Assembly (NCBI GenBank): GCA_003952965.2
Contig: CM025855.1
Span: forward strand, 6,673,610 to 6,737,609
DNA length: 64,000 nucleotides
Direction of reading: 5' to 3'
From: Morella rubra
Taxonomy: Eukaryota > Streptophyta > Magnoliopsida > Fagales > Myricaceae
The notes under the pieces are model-generated. The model made no database searches, had not been told where the DNA came from, and was given only the letters and a program-made list of their open reading frames with translations. Every line of letters starts with the position of its first letter. Position 1 is the first letter of the stretch. The translations under genes and the position numbers were made by a program. Below are positions 45,010 to 59,338 of the stretch, piece after piece.

Positions 45010-46372
45010 GGTTGAAGAGGAAGATGGAAGGAATGGAGAGTATAGAGTCACGGTTGGGAATGTACGTACGCAGGACCACTGCTGGTGGCCTTCACGTCTC
45101 AATTAACCCTCTGCAGTTCACCCAAATCTTGTGACTTTCCAAGCGTTTCTAGGTGAAGCCTAATTGACTTTGACTTGGTTAAAGGAAATGGCAGAATGAC
45201 CGATTCGAATGCGTCGAAGGATTGAATTCATTCAGCATTTGAAGCATGCTACAGAGTGTGGACTAAAGAAAGGCAGGTCTTGCTAGACAAGTGCCTAAAA
45301 TCGGTGTCTCTTGTGGCGACTTAAAATAACACTTGCGTGAAGGTCATCCCATTCGCATGCACCAGTCAACAATTTGAACACCGTCATAATAATTAAAAAT
45401 ATAATAATTCTAAGCTTCTACGCCTTCTAGTCTGAACTTTCTTTCTTCCCAATCAATCTGCATATTGTAAAGTGACATTCTCCTATATGCATCCACTAAC
45501 TTAGAAATTCTGCCCTTAGAAATTCTGCCCTTCAAGCTTCAATTAGGGGTTTATTATTCAAATTAAAATTGTAAGGTAATGAGGTCGAAATTTGGTACAT
45601 AATTATGGAGCTTTGACTGGGAATTAAACACCCAATTATAAATTCGTCACATGTCTGCTAGTTTCATAATGCAAGTTGTTGGTCTTTTAGATACTTTTCA
45701 GAATCATGTCACGATTTTTTTTTCTAATTAATTAGTATAATAGGTGGAATCTGACTATCATAAGTTTATAAACGAGTAATTGTCAATCTTTTAGAAAATT
45801 CTTAGGAATAATTATAAAATTCTAAATGATAAACAAGTATAACACACAAAATTATAGTACCTGTTTAATACTCCTAATTTTTCTAGATACCTCCCACGTT
45901 CCCACCCAATCTAAATTGAAGATTAGTAGTTCCACAATAATTGAGCAAACTTGAATAGTTCCTAAAATTTTAATACAGACCCATGAGATCACCTTGTTTT
46001 CTGTGTGAGTCAAACAAGTGTTCACGTTTCTGTAATTTCCTCCTAGCATTGCTCGAGTCAAGATTCAAAGTCAAACAAAAAGGACAAATAATTTTTATTT
46101 CTATTTTTTTTATGCCCTGAAAAAAGAGAAGTCTTAAGTTACGTCACTACCCTATTATTAAATGTAAAGTATAGGGTAGCTCAAGTCACCATCTAATCAT
46201 CTCTCAACTATAGTGTTTCGCTTAAATTATTGTTATAAATAAATGGATTGAGGCAGAAGAGTTTTTGGGGTTTGGAGCATGAGAGGACGTCAATCCACTT
46301 TGCAGACAAGTGGAGATATACGCTGAGCTTTGTGGAAGGAAAAAAGTCTTGAGAGAGAGAGAGAGAACTGAC

Positions 46373-47147
46373 CAGGCCGACAGTGCCAAACGTGAGGTCT
46401 ATCTGGGCACAAGCACCGGAAATTGTACGTAGTGGCGTTAAATCCACAGAAGCCTCCACTTTGCTCGCAAATGCTGCAGCTGGTTGCCTTCCATTTCAAC
46501 AAAAACCCTCTTCTCAGGAGCCCTCTAATTTCATCCCCATTAGCCCCATAAGATTCAACGGGTGCCACCACCGCACTTCTGCACGCCTGGGATGCGTTCC
46601 TCAGCTTTGGATCCCCTTCAGACAGGGCCAGAACCGAACGGGTTTCTTTTTCCTCATAACAACCACGATAAAACTCTGAAGGATGCTCAAGCAGCGAAGA
46701 GTTGCAATTATAAAGCAGAAATAGACGGGTTTGGTTTGGTGCTAGATCGAACCGCACACCAGGAAGGGATACGTTTCTTGTTAAAGGAATACAGTCGATG
46801 GTTGTATTTGAAAACGCGGAGTTTGAGACGCGAAGGGTCTGGTTTCGATAGAATATTTTCTGGACGATATAGGCGGTATTGGAAATATTGATGGTGGGCT
46901 GACTGTTGTTGTTGCAGGAGAGCTCGAATCCAGGGTAACCACAGTACGGTTTTCGGTTGCCGGGGATGTAGAATGGGTAACTTATGTTTTGCCCATCACC
47001 ACACGTATCGGGCACACTGCAGGCTTGAAAGTACGGGTCGTCCACACCAAAGGATTCTCTCGCTAGAACAGAAAATAAGAGGAAGCACAGGTTTATCAGT
47101 GGATAAATGGGTGATAGATGACCGGGGAGGAACTTTGCTTGTTCCAT
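46373..47147 (-). CDS. LRK10L/WAK-like ectodomain exon, mirror of 39889-40663
   Basis: Identical in predicted protein to 39889-40663, with the same signal peptide, GUB_WAK and WAK_assoc cysteine pattern and phase-1 donor. No kinase exon lies between it and the next ectodomain exon at 45009. Confidence 0.85.
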
Positions 47148-48584
47148 CTGGGGATCCAGAAAGTGTGGGCAGCGGAGAGATGCGGAAGTACTGGATCATA
47201 ATCTGGTGAGGAAGAGAGAACTTAGAGAAGAGAGAGGGGTTGGGGGTAGGATACTGCGGAGGGAGACAAAACAGTGGATTGAGCTAAGGGGGATCGGGGG
47301 GATGCATTTGACTTGCTAAAACTTGGGTCATATGCCTCAGACAAGCCGCAAGTGGGGAATATTAAGGGACCAAAGTCATTGTCCACATTTGCCCCATATC
47401 TTGGACTGTGGAAAATCCTAACCAGTTTCAAAAGTGGGCACGTTTGAAACTTCTACAACTTAGCCTACCTTCAACCTTTTCCACAAATGGTCGGCCTCCT
47501 TCGCCACTTGAAGTAAGGTTTGAAGTCATCTTTGAAATATGTTCTTTTGCATTATCCTGCCGTATATGCTCCTAATTTGGGTAAGTTTCTGCCCTATATT
47601 TCACCAAAAGATGAAGCCCACGTTTCAAAGCAGTAATTCTTTCTTTTGCCAAGGCGTTTCAAAGCAATGATTACGTACCAGACCTTTACACGTAGCAAAT
47701 TCTCCCACAACGAATCAGCTAACGACTTGAACACCGCCCCTACTTGAATTTAGGCTACGGTCATGTGATCAAACACAGAACCTAGCTCCAAATTGTACTT
47801 GATTCAAACAAGCACGTGATCATGTGACTTTTTTTTTGGCTTGCTAATCCCTTTTTTCCCCCTCAAGTGGCTTGCTAATCCTTTATTCTTTTCTTTTTCC
47901 TGCTAATCCTAAGCTTTTCTTGAAACTTTTTAAGCTATAGAAAAATGAGGCACCCTGCAGGAGAAAACAACCTAGATTTGGTGAATATTGCTTTAGCCTC
48001 TGCTTTTTAGGCTTGAATGTCAGTGATTTCAATCCAAAGATAAAGTAGTGGCCAATTTCACCGAGTCCAAGCAAACAAAACACTTTCAAGTGGATGGATG
48101 GCAGTATTAAATGGAACAATTCGGACATAAAACTGGAAAAGATTCTAATCCCTTTCAAATTGTCCACAATTCAGGATCCTAATCCCTTTCAAGTTGTCCA
48201 CCATTCTTTGTGCTGAACAGGATAGAAGTATCTAAAGGTCCGAACTAGTTTGGACAGTAACTAAAGATGTTTGGAAATCTGAAAGTACCTTCAGACCCAA
48301 AGCAAAAATGTCACCAACTTGCAAAGGTTAAATCCTAAAGTCGCGGAGATGGAAGTCTTTATATTAAATCAAGCTCTTCGATCTGTGACCTCTTTACATG
48401 AATGTAACCGAAAAGACTGTCGAAGTTCATGAATGAGATAAAGCCAAGTCAAATTAGATGGCTAAAAAGGAAGTATTTTTTAGGTTATAGAACGAAAGAA
48501 TTAGGAAGGGGAGGAGACCTCGAGAGAAGAGAAGAAGAAGAAGATGCTTTTCAACATGCGGAGCAATAGACAAAAGAAAAATAT

Positions 48585-48995
48585 TTAAAGAAAGGCATGA
48601 GCCTTGCTGGATGATATGCAATCAGAGCTTCGGTTGTTGGTGATTGCAGTTTGCTGAGGACTCAGTTGATCCCCAGACAGAGACACAGATTCATCATCAG
48701 TACCGAAAAGTCTAACCAGTGAGTCGATGAGTTGCAACCACAGCTAGACCTCTGCATCACTAGTAGCACTGCATTGGTTGGATGAGGTCACGTCTAAAGA
48801 CAAATTAGACAATGATGGAGTGGGCGTACTTGAGGTTAAAGGATACCAGAAGCCCATAGGGTTGGGAAGGTCTTGTCCTTTTTCCTTCCCTAAAACACTC
48901 AGGAAAGAAGACTCCTGAATTTTTATTTGTTCAAGTTTTTGGGAGTATGGCTCTACAATCGTCCCTAATTGTTCCTTTTGCCCAATTGGACAGAT
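48585..48995 (-). pseudogene. Unassigned coding-like fragment, mirror of 38041-38451
   Basis: Exact mirror of the left-arm fragment. It has the same single interruption and no recognised domain. Confidence 0.3.
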
Positions 48996-49642
48996 TTATT
49001 TCTTCCTAGTTTTTTTTAAATTTTTAGCTGCTTGTGTGTTTATGAATGGCCTCTTTCTTTATCATTCTCTGTTTCTTCAAAGTTTTAGTAGCAGTCTTTA
49101 TTTGTTTTGGAAGTCCAGAAGGGATTCGAATTCCTCGTACATTATTGAATAACAGCACCAGCTGAATTCTGGAAAGCGAGAAACAAAAATATTTTACCTT
49201 TAAAATTACCAATTTCAGTACCTGCCAGAACGATCTGTTATTTGGGTATTTCAATCCATGTCTCAACCCATGATCACAGAGTTGAATTGGGCAAATAATA
49301 TTGCTTTGACCCAATTTTCTATGCTTTTAGTACCAAATTATAGAAAACCATCGTCTTATATAAACTGCTTAAAGAAGCTCATCTACCTATGAATCCGCAT
49401 TCTATTACCCTCCCAGGAGGCAAGTACACCACACCTGAAAGTCCTCAAAGCTTTTTTTTTTTTTTTTTGGGTTTATGGTGCCTATAGTGTCACTTGCATT
49501 CTTAACACTACGGCCTTGAGTCTGCGTGGGGACCAATTTGTGACCCTAACAGCTCAGTTAACACGTAGTTTGGCTCCATTGCTTACTACTCAAATACAAG
49601 ACATACAATTTGTGCATATAAGATCAGAAGAGGGATGCGTAC

Positions 49643-50354
49643 CTCGTTTTGGTGGGCTTGCAGGGTTTGGATGGTTGTAGCATACACATGTCCGTGCTAA
49701 GTACTCCTGGCTCCATCCGTATTCACAATGCCCTTGAAATCTGCTGCAGGCCAAATCACCTCTGTATCTCAAGTCAAAGCCTCTCTTCGCTAATAAATTT
49801 AGCTCCAAAATTAATGGGTGAGCCTTCTGAATTGGGATTTCAATTGTGCTATTGCATGATGGAATATGGGTTGAGTTAGTTTGTTGGGTAGTAGTGTAGA
49901 AGCCCTCAGTAGAACCCCCATTCCCTCTGCAATTGGAGCTGCTCGGCACCCAATCCGGAATCCCAGCGGTGCAGTTGTATAGAAAAGTCAGGTTCCCAGT
50001 ACTCGAAGCGAAACCAAAGAGATCATCATGTGTATGAAAGGTCGTGTTAACTAATTTCTTAGGACAACCGGTGTGGAAGATATCCTTGTCGACAATCGTC
50101 AGAACTTGTTCGTTTTCCTTTATTTGCAGGACGATGTACTCTTCCAACATATCCTGATCTATCACAGGGTGACCTTCTTGGCACATGAGCTCCAAGCCTA
50201 GACCGTCACAATCTTTGGGGGATTGACCATCTTGGAAAATATAAGTCGTGTTCGTCATGGAATTGTAATATAGAGGTGTGGAGAAGTCCAGAAAGGCAAA
50301 TCCGACGATTAGAAAGAGTAAGGAAGAAGATGAAGGGAGCACTGTAGGATGCAT
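49643..50354 (-). CDS. LRK10L/WAK-like ectodomain exon, mirror of 36682-37393
   Basis: Identical in predicted protein to 36682-37393: signal peptide, divergent N-terminal wall-facing domain without the usual YPF block, CVC near the end, phase-1 donor. No kinase exon follows in its direction. Confidence 0.75.
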
Positions 50355-50432
50355 TGGGAGAGTTGCAGTAGTGTGAAGAAGAATGATGGCGAATACAAGT
50401 ATCAAACAATGAGCTCCATCGATTATATGAAA

Positions 50433-52462
50433 CAAAGATAAGCAATAAGCTACATCAATCAAGGCGGCGGCTATGTGGATTTTCCACAAAGATATTGACA
50501 GAAAAAAGAGACCCAACGATCAAGAAGAAATTTCGCTACAGTTTCTCGATTGACAAGTTCAACACGCACAAGGCTTGAAATATTCACCACTGTTCATAGG
50601 CCAATCAGAATCCGGTCACGTTTTTTCTTGTCATCATGTATGAGAAATTCTTGTTTTTTCTCTTCCTTTTTTTTTTTGGGCAGTAAAAAATGAAAATCAG
50701 CTGCCTTGACCTTGAGATATTGGATTATTGGCAAGTCTTCTAGCAACCGATAAAGAGGAGTTTAAGCTGGTGAATTGATTGAAGTCGATGACTTGGACGA
50801 ATCCAAATGTAAATTTATGAAGCAGATTGAAAGTATCAGGCATTGGATGGCGACAAGAAAAAATATCAGTGGCCATGGGGCATGGCAATTAGTATACAGA
50901 AAGGTAGCTAAGCAACCATTCGTCTCTTGGAAATTTACTTGGAAAGTCTAGTCGTCCACGACAATGTCGATGAAGTTAGCGGAAATGAAAGAAGAAAGAC
51001 TGGATGGACTAAAAGCAAGCCGGCCCTATGCCTGCCTATCCTTTTGTTGAGGTTCAACTATCAATTATCGATATGTGATATTAATTTCAACCATCAATTA
51101 CCCCTTATACTATTTACACCTCCTGTTAATTTATGCTGAAATTCATATTTTGATTCAGAGAAATGACAACTTTGCCCCTGTACAATATGTAATAGTGAAA
51201 AAAATTATGAGGACAAAACCGTCATTTTATTGAATCAAAGTATTAATTATGTCCAGATTAACTGTCGGAGTGCAAAATATAAACAATTAGTAGTTTTGAG
51301 TCTAATATGTCACTACCCTAATAATAAGTAGACAATAAGTGTATTTTTCTCCAAATAACAACTTACAATCATAAATTCACTATATATATCGCCAAACACA
51401 TAATATAAAACATATCACTTTTTGACCCCTAATTATTGGAAAAATGACATTTTGTAATTCAAGTTACCAATTTCATTACACTCTGCCCTCGAAGTATTGA
51501 AACTCATCAATTTGTGCTACCTCTCCTAAGATTCAGATGTCAAGATCATGTGATATCACTTATTTTTCAATTATTCCAATGGTAGAACCTCATCAAAGAG
51601 GCACAAATTAATAAATTTCGATAATTGAAGGGCAGAATGTGATGAAATAAGTCGTTTGGAGCATTAATCAAAAAGTTTGTGGGCAAAAAGTGAAGTTATC
51701 AGAAAGTTGATGACTATGACACGTATATTTGTTTTTATTTGAAGCATTGCATTTAGAATTTTATAACGACTTTTGTAGGTTGTTTTGTATTTAGGCTTCC
51801 TTTGTTTCACGTAAACTACGAAATGTACTTTTCTTAATTTCTGTTGTTTGGTGGGGTTAGTAAAATTTATTCAATCGAAAATAGTTGGTTAACTTGTCAA
51901 AACGAGGCTTCAGTGTAAACTTGTAAAGTGGCTTCCTTAAAAGAAAAAAAGAAAAAGAAATTAATATACTTTCACAATGTTTATCAATATCTCAACTCCT
52001 TTTCTCTATTAGCTTGATGTAAGGGTGTGTAACAACCCAACAATCCAATCTGCCTCGACTTGATCGGGTAAATTTTCATCAGGTTCAGGAGGATCAGATT
52101 CAGTGTAGAGTTGAGCAATCTGACCACGAAAGTTACGTTTTAATTTATTTATTTGTTATACCATGCATGCCATCTGGTGTCTCACCCTCAGTCGACCCCG
52201 AGCCAACCACAACACGCCAGCTCGTCTCAGGTTCATATGCAATCGAGGTCTGGATCGGCCCAAAAATCTAACCCTGACTGAGTTGGGGTCGGGGCTGGAT
52301 AGTCTGTTGGGGTCGGGGACCCAACAATACACACTCTTAGCCCACATTCTTCTCTATTCTTAGCTCATCTTATGTATATATGAATATTTTTATCATGATA
52401 TATATCTTATACATAGTTAATATTTGATTTACTCTTATTGTTATTATTTTTATTAAAAATAA

Positions 52463-52493
<31 letters not shown>

Positions 52494-52677
52494 CATTGAT
52501 TATATATTTTATTTTTAATTTATGTCAAATGATGTTAAGAATTCAATACGCATGCATCAAATATCTAATAATATTTTCAAGAAACATATTTGAGATAATA
52601 AAAAAATATTGAAAATTAGAATACTTTACTCATTGAAAATTATTTTATATTATAAATAAATTTGGGTCGAAACAAAT
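50433..52677 (-). repeat. Direct duplication copy B, right arm
   Basis: Mirror of 34361-36603. The TA microsatellite (about 52465-52489) is two bases longer than in the left arm, one of the few differences between arms outside the Copia element. Confidence 0.85.
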
Positions 52678-52961
52678 GGATTGCAAATTCAAATGCACAT
52701 CATCTTGTACCGAGTACGTTAAGGCATTGTCCAACAATATGAATAGGCCAATGGTCGAACTCCAAACAATATATGATTTGCATAAGTTTTCTTCACTTTT
52801 TCATCATCTCTATAAAATTCTACTTTTTACTACTTTCTCTCAAAATATAATAAAAATTTTAGAGACAATTTCATAGTTCACCCCTTAACTATGAGCAAAA
52901 ATCAATGTCACCTCCTAACTATCAAAGCAAATTTTTACGCCTCCTGAATTTCCAAAATCAC

Positions 52962-55114
52962 CAAAGATAAGCAATAAGCTACATCAATCAAGGCGGCGGC
53001 TATGTGGATTTTCCACAAAGATATTGACAGAAAAAAAGAGACCTAACAATCAAGAAGAAATTTCGCTACAGTTTCTCGATTGACATGTTCAACATGTACA
53101 AGGCCTGAAATATTCACCACAGTTCATGTGCCAATCAGAATCCGGTCACGTTTTGTCTTATCATCATGTATTAGAAATTCTTGTTTTTTCTCTTCCTTTT
53201 TTGTTTTTGTTTTTTTGGGCAGAGTGACCATGGGTCATGGCAATTAGTATGCAGAAAGGAAGCTAAGCAACCATTCGTCTCTTGGAAATTGACTTGGAAA
53301 GTTAGTCGTCCACGACAATCTCGATGAAGTTAGCGAAAATGAAAGAAGAAAGACTGGATGGACTAAAAGGAAGCCGACCTTATGCCTGCCTATCCTTTTG
53401 TTGAGGATCAACTATCAATTATCCATATGGGATATTTCAACCATCAATTACCCCTTTATTCTATTTGCACCACCGATTAATTTAAGCAGAAATTCACATT
53501 TTGTTTTGGAGAAATGACAACTTTACCCCTATAAAACATGTAATAGTAAAAAAATCATGGGGACAAAATCGTCATTTCATTGAATCAAAGTATTAATTAT
53601 GTCCAAATTAATTATAGGAGTGCAAAGTATAAACACGTACAGTTAGTAGTTAATGAGCTAAATGTTACTAAATCGGTAGTTTGGAGTCTAATATGTCAAT
53701 ACCTCAATAATAGGTCAACAAGAAGTGTATTTTTCTCCAAATAACAACTTACAATTATAAATTCACTATATATATATATATATCGCAAAACACATCATAT
53801 GAAACACATCATTTTTTGACCTCCAATTATTGGACAAATGTCATTTTGTGGTTCAAGTTACCAATTTCATTACACTCCGCCCTCAAGTATTGAAACTCAT
53901 CAATTTCCTCCCTCTACTAAGATTCAGATGTCAAGATTATGTGATGTAACTAAGTTTTGAATTATTCCAATGGTAAAACCTGATCAAAGAGGCACAAATT
54001 AATAAATTTTGATAATTGAAGGGCAAAATGTGATGAAATAAGTAGTTTGAAGCTTAAAATGCTATTTATCCAAAAGTTGGTGAGCAAAAAATAAAGTTTA
54101 CCATAAAGTTGATGACTATGACATGTATGTTTGTTTTTATTTGAAACATTGCATATAGAATTTTATGACGACTTTTGTAGGTTGTTTTGTATTTAGGCTT
54201 CATTTGTTTCACCGTCAACTACGAAATATGCTTTTCTTAGTTTCTGTTGTTCGGTGGGGTTAGTAATATTTATTCAATCGAAAATAGAGTTGGCTAACTT
54301 GTCAAAAAGAGGCTTCAGTGTAAAGTGGCTTCTTTTAAAAAAAGAAAACGAAAAAGAAATTAATATACTTTGACAATGTTTATCAATATCTCAACTCCTT
54401 TTTCTCCGTTAGCCTGATGTAGGGGTGTGTAACAACCCAACAATCCAATCTATCTCGACCTGATTGGGTAGATTTTCGTCTGGTTCAGGATCGGATTTAG
54501 TGTAGAGTTGAGCAACCCGACCATGAAAAAGTTCTTCCGGACTCTAACCTTCAAAAGTTACATTTTAATATTTTTTTTTATACCATGCATGCCATATGGC
54601 GTCTCACCCTCAGTCGACCCTGAACCAACCACAACACGCCAGCTTGTCTCAGGTTCATGTGCAATCGTGGTCTAGATCGGCCCAAAAATCTAACCCCAAC
54701 TGAGTTGGGGCCGGGGTTGGATAGCCTATTGGGGCCGGAGTTAGGTTATACAACCCCACCCAACAATACAAACTCTTAGCCCACATTCTTTTCTATTCTT
54801 AGCTCATTTTATGTAGATATGAATATTTTTATCATGATATATATCTTATATATAGTCAATATTTGATATACTCTTATTGTTATTATTTTTATTAAAAATA
54901 AACACACACACACACACATATTATTTCATTGATTATATTTTTATTTTTAATTTATGTCAAATGATGTTAAGAATTCAATAAGCATGCATCAAATGTCGAA
55001 TAATATTTCCAAGAAACATATTTGAGATACTAACAAAATATTGAAAATTAGAAATTATTATTTTAGTCATTGGAAATTATTTTATATTATAAATAAATTT
55101 GGGTTGAAACAAAT
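52962..55114 (-). repeat. Direct duplication copy A, right arm
   Basis: Mirror of 31924-34077, with the same eight-unit dinucleotide repeat (CA on this strand, about 54903-54918) and a one-base length difference in a nearby AT-rich run. Confidence 0.85.
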
Positions 55115-55610
55115 GTGAACGTTTGAACGTTTGAACGTTTGAACGTTGAGGAATGAAATCGGTAGTTTGGGATACAAAGTATCATAACCTCAATAATTTG
55201 AGATTAAAAGTGTATTTAATCCTATAATTAAATAATAAAATCTACTTTTAGCAATCAACTTTTGTGATAAGAAGTAAATTCACATAGTATCAAAGTTAAG
55301 GTTTTAAATTTGAGACTTGACTCCACACTACTTTACCCCAATTACAATTATAAATTATAAATGTTGGGTCTACCATTTAAGAAGAGTTCAATCTACACAT
55401 GAGAAGGAGCGTCAGTGATTGCATAGCATAGCTTCTTGTCTTCAGTCTTTACAATATACCACGTAGTTTATCTGTTTAATCGGGTAGTTGATTGGGAAAG
55501 TGAATTTGGAAGACCTGTCCAAGCGGTCGAGATTAGAGCAAGGCTGGTGGTGGGGGAGTTTCCTACTTATCTTCCTCATTATCCAGCAACCGAGAAAGCG
55601 AATAAATTAA

Positions 55611-55814
55611 TTAAGATGTCTGTCTCATGAGCCGTGTCTCGGCTCTCCAAGCCAAGACCGCCACAATCTTTGGTGGGTTAACCATCTTCTTGGAAAATAT
55701 ATACGTCGGTTTCGTTGTTTCGTTGTAATATAGAGACGTAGAGAAGTCCAGAAAGGCAAACCCGATGATTAGCAACAACAAGGAAGAATATGAATGAAGT
55801 ATTTTAGGATGCAT
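55611..55814 (-). pseudogene. Decayed LRK10L-type ectodomain fragment, mirror of 31224-31427
   Basis: Same truncated signal-peptide fragment as in the left arm, with the same frame shift after about 40 codons. Confidence 0.75.
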
Positions 55815-56240
55815 CTGGGAAAATATAGGAGAGTTTCAGTAGTGCGAGTAACAATGACGATGACTAGCTAGGAGAAGTCTCAAGCAATTAGGTTCAACAA
55901 ACAAGGCAGGATCACCACTGGATAGACCGCTAGGCTTAATTGACTTAAAAAGTCTCCAACTACTACAAGAATCACATGCACAGGTGAGACCCATTGCTCC
56001 TTAAACCTTCTATTACTTGAATGCTAGAACCATCTTACATTATTTGCGAAACATTACATATACATTCGATGCAACATTGTTTGAGCATGTGTAAATACTC
56101 GACTATCCATTAATTACTAAAGACTCACAACATTGATAGGAAGTCATACTAGACTGTAATAATTGTTACACTTCTCAAAGGTCCTCAGTTACTTGCCAGC
56201 ACTTGAACTATTAGTTTTACATCCAATGAAAGGAGGCAAA

Positions 56241-57425
56241 TTAGGATAAAACAGTGTCATACTGTAATGACCTCACAGTAGTGGGAGAATCAATTGGTGA
56301 TCTCGAAGGGGAAGATAATATAGGCTTTGGTGGGATTTGTAAGGAGTCGAGAGTCCCTTCTAACATATCAATAACTCTGCTAATCGGAGGCCGGCTTGAG
56401 GGGTCAGTTTGTATACACCACAAACTCACTATTATCATCTTTCTTGCACTTTCTTCATCTTTTTCATTTGTAAGGCCCAATAGTCCCAATTCTTCATCTA
56501 GTTCAAGACGTTTATAAATCCAATGTGGATAAAATATCTCACTTGTACGATCAGTCTCGACATTTATATTCTTTCTACCTCCAACCATCTCTAAAACCAT
56601 CATTCCATAGCTATAAACATCGGACTTATGAGAGACCCCTCCAAAATTTCTACAAAATACTTCTGGAGCTATATATCCTACAGTTCCTCTTGCTCCTAAC
56701 ATCGATATGATACTCTTTTCTCTAGGGCATATTTTTGCAAGGCCAAAATCAGAGATCTTTGGACAGAAGTTCTCATCCAAAAGAATGTTATGAGGCTTTA
56801 TGTCAAAATGTAAGATTCTTGTGTTGCAACCTCTATGCAAGTACTCCAAACCTCGAGCAATGCCAACTGCAATCTTGTATAGCATTTCCCATTCTAATCT
56901 TTGATCATCCATTTGGAGATTTTTTTTGTAGATGAACTTATCAAGAGATCCATTAGGCATAAATTCATAGATAAGAGCTCTTTTAGAACCCTCAAAGCAA
57001 AAGCCCATAAGAGTGACAATGTTTACATGGGAGGTTCTGCCGATGCTTGCAACCTCATTGATGAATTCTTCACCAGTTCCTCTTGATTCCTTTAAAAATT
57101 TCACAGCCACAAGAGAGCCGTCTAGTAACTTCCCCTTGTAGACCCCACCATAGCCTCCTTGGCCTAATTTATCCTTGAAGAAATTAGTCATCTTCTTGAT
57201 ATTGGAATAACTATATCTTCTAATAGGAAGATGTCCATAGTTCCTAAAAAAGGCCTCCAGATTCTGATTGGTTAGACTTTCTTGCTTCCAAAAATAACTA
57301 ATTTCATTGAATGAGAGCTTTTTCCTGAAGCACCAGATCATAACCATCAGCACTCCAATTCCAGTAGATAAAGCAACTGCAACTGCAACCAAGAATAGAG
57401 AGTAACTCAAACTACTTATTTGCAT
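56241..57425 (-). CDS. LRK10L-type receptor-like kinase exon, mirror of 29613-30797
   Basis: The 394-residue product is identical to the left-arm kinase: membrane segment, GQGGYGGV loop, K109, non-RD HFD catalytic loop, DFG, APE. The preceding mini-exon is at 57506-57535 on the minus strand and the truncated ectodomain end at 57859-58050. The acceptor that probably opens the real exon lies about 43 bases inside the frame. Confidence 0.85.
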   Translation of the reverse strand: MQISSLSYSLFLVAVAVALSTGIGVLMVMIWCFRKKLSFNEISYFWKQESLTNQNLEAFFRNYGHLPIRRYSYSNIKKMTNFFKDKLGQGGYGGVYKGKLLDGSLVAVKFLKESRGTGEEFINEVASIGRTSHVNIVTLMGFCFEGSKRALIYEFMPNGSLDKFIYKKNLQMDDQRLEWEMLYKIAVGIARGLEYLHRGCNTRILHFDIKPHNILLDENFCPKISDFGLAKICPREKSIISMLGARGTVGYIAPEVFCRNFGGVSHKSDVYSYGMMVLEMVGGRKNINVETDRTSEIFYPHWIYKRLELDEELGLLGLTNEKDEESARKMIIVSLWCIQTDPSSRPPISRVIDMLEGTLDSLQIPPKPILSSPSRSPIDSPTTVRSLQYDTVLS

Positions 57426-57858
57426 ATATATAATATAGGCTGTCCAATGACAATTGTACGTGAATATCTATTTCAACAAGAAATTGGATTCAAGAGGCAT
57501 CTTACTTGCTACTATCACCACTTTCTTGTTAATCCCTGCAACAACGAACACACAACTAAACAGTGTCAGTTAAAAAAATGAAAATTAAAGTGATCACCCA
57601 GAAATGGCATCGTTTAAACTTGTAACAGGATAAGTAACCAAGCACAGTCAAAACCCAGCTCATACATATATGACATGGATTTCATCGCCATAATTTCTAT
57701 TTCTCCTAATTACCTAAACTTGAACTAATCTGAATTAGCTAAAGCTTGCCGTAGAGGAGTGGGAATACGGTATGGACCCAAAATAATATAATAACTACTT
57801 AAGTAAAATTACATACAAATATATATATCGGCATTTTCACCATATATGTTATTCATAC

Positions 57859-58050
57859 TAATCCATTTCCTTCCGGTGCTTTTTCATCTTTTCCTTGATC
57901 CTGCTGTGCTTTGTCACAATAAAGTACTCCACTAGTGTTACTCCGGCATTGACGTCCACCAAGATAGCATTTGGAACAATCATTAGACACTTGCAGTTGA
58001 AGGTCGAACTCAGCTAAGGCTGTACCATTCAGGTGTTCATCAAGGGGATT
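57859..58050 (-). pseudogene. 3' remnant of an LRK10L ectodomain exon, mirror of 28988-29179
   Basis: The same WAK_assoc-like 64-codon end, with the same abrupt junction to a Copia LTR (58053) and the same out-of-phase donor. That both arms share the junction shows the Copia insertion came before the mirroring, or that the mirroring is artificial. Confidence 0.75.
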
Positions 58051-58052
58051 GG

Positions 58053-59320
58053 TGTTTGAAGTATGCCTTAAAAACCAGTTTTATTTAAAGATGATTATAT
58101 GATAATTATTTATTTTGTGTTTATCACATATGTTTATTTATTTATGGGTATTGTGTTGTGACATAAGATGTCACACAGTTATTGTTAAGTGACATTGTAG
58201 AAAAGTCATGCCAATGATTAATGAATCAAAGGCGGAGAGTATGACTTTTCGTTCCTTGTTTACTTGACGTTTGTTCTAGACTAAGGTATATGTTTATGTA
58301 TATAGGTCTACACTCGTTGTGCCTCTATTAAATAGGATGATAGACTCTGTCATTGAGGTGGTGACCTTAAGCAAACGAGTGGATGCATTGTAAGAGTACA
58401 TGCATTGAACGGATCAAATATGAATATCTTCTAGAAGTGATCACCGATGGTGAGAATGATATTCGGCACAATCGACTTATGGTATCCTTAGACCTGAGAG
58501 GTTTATATGGAATTGTTTGTTGTATACTTGTGCTCTGACCGAGTCATTTGGTGATGATCTTTATAGGTCAAATATTCCAGACAAAGTTGGGTCTTGTATA
58601 TAGTAAATAGTTTTGTATAGATGCTCAATAAGGAATCCACCAGTCTCTTAACGAGATAGTATATTCATTAAATCTGTATGGGGTTGAACTCTGGAAAATC
58701 ACTGGCCAGTGTAATTAATAAATTTTTTTGGAAACAATTTGGAGTTCAATAAATTACAGATTGGAATTAAGAACTATATGAGCTAGGGATTTAATCGTGA
58801 TATTATTCTGATCCTATTGGCTCATGTGAAATATAGAATGGTGGAAGGATAAATAAGTTAATATTGTTAGCAAAAGGGATTTCACAAATCAATCTCAAAA
58901 TTCTCGGGGTGAATTGTAATATGTTGATGGACTTGATTACAATTAGTAGAAGCCCAAAATTCGGAATAAAAGAATATAAGGGAGTTAATGGAAAAAAAGT
59001 TTTTCCATGTGATCCTACAGCCGAGATTTGAGATCCCTAACGATCCCACGCATATCACAGCTAGGGTTTTCATATATAAGGATAGCTATGAGATAGTCTA
59101 CCCTAATTCATTTTAATGGACTAATTGTTAGTCTGAGAGTTGGCCATCAAGACTCAGAGAAAATCCTAAATAGTTGTGAGCATGGAGAGAAAGGAGAGAA
59201 CACTTGAGCTGCTATTGTGGAATCTCGGATTGTGAGTTCGACAAGAACCTAAAGATTATCGAACAATTCTCAAAATCAAAAAGAGAATTGGTAAGTTAAT
59301 TTTTCGCAGACAAACTTTCA
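58053..59320 (+). repeat. 5' LTR of the right Copia element
   Basis: It begins TGTTTGAAGTATGCC and ends AACTTTCA, 1268 bases. It is nearly identical to 27713-28985 (1273 bases), with scattered small differences. Confidence 0.92.
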
Positions 59321-59321
59321 G

Positions 59322-59338
59322 TGGTATCAGAGCTAGGT
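59322..59338 (+). other. Primer-binding site of the right Copia element
   Basis: TGGTATCAGAGC follows the LTR by one base and is complementary to initiator-Met tRNA. Confidence 0.9.
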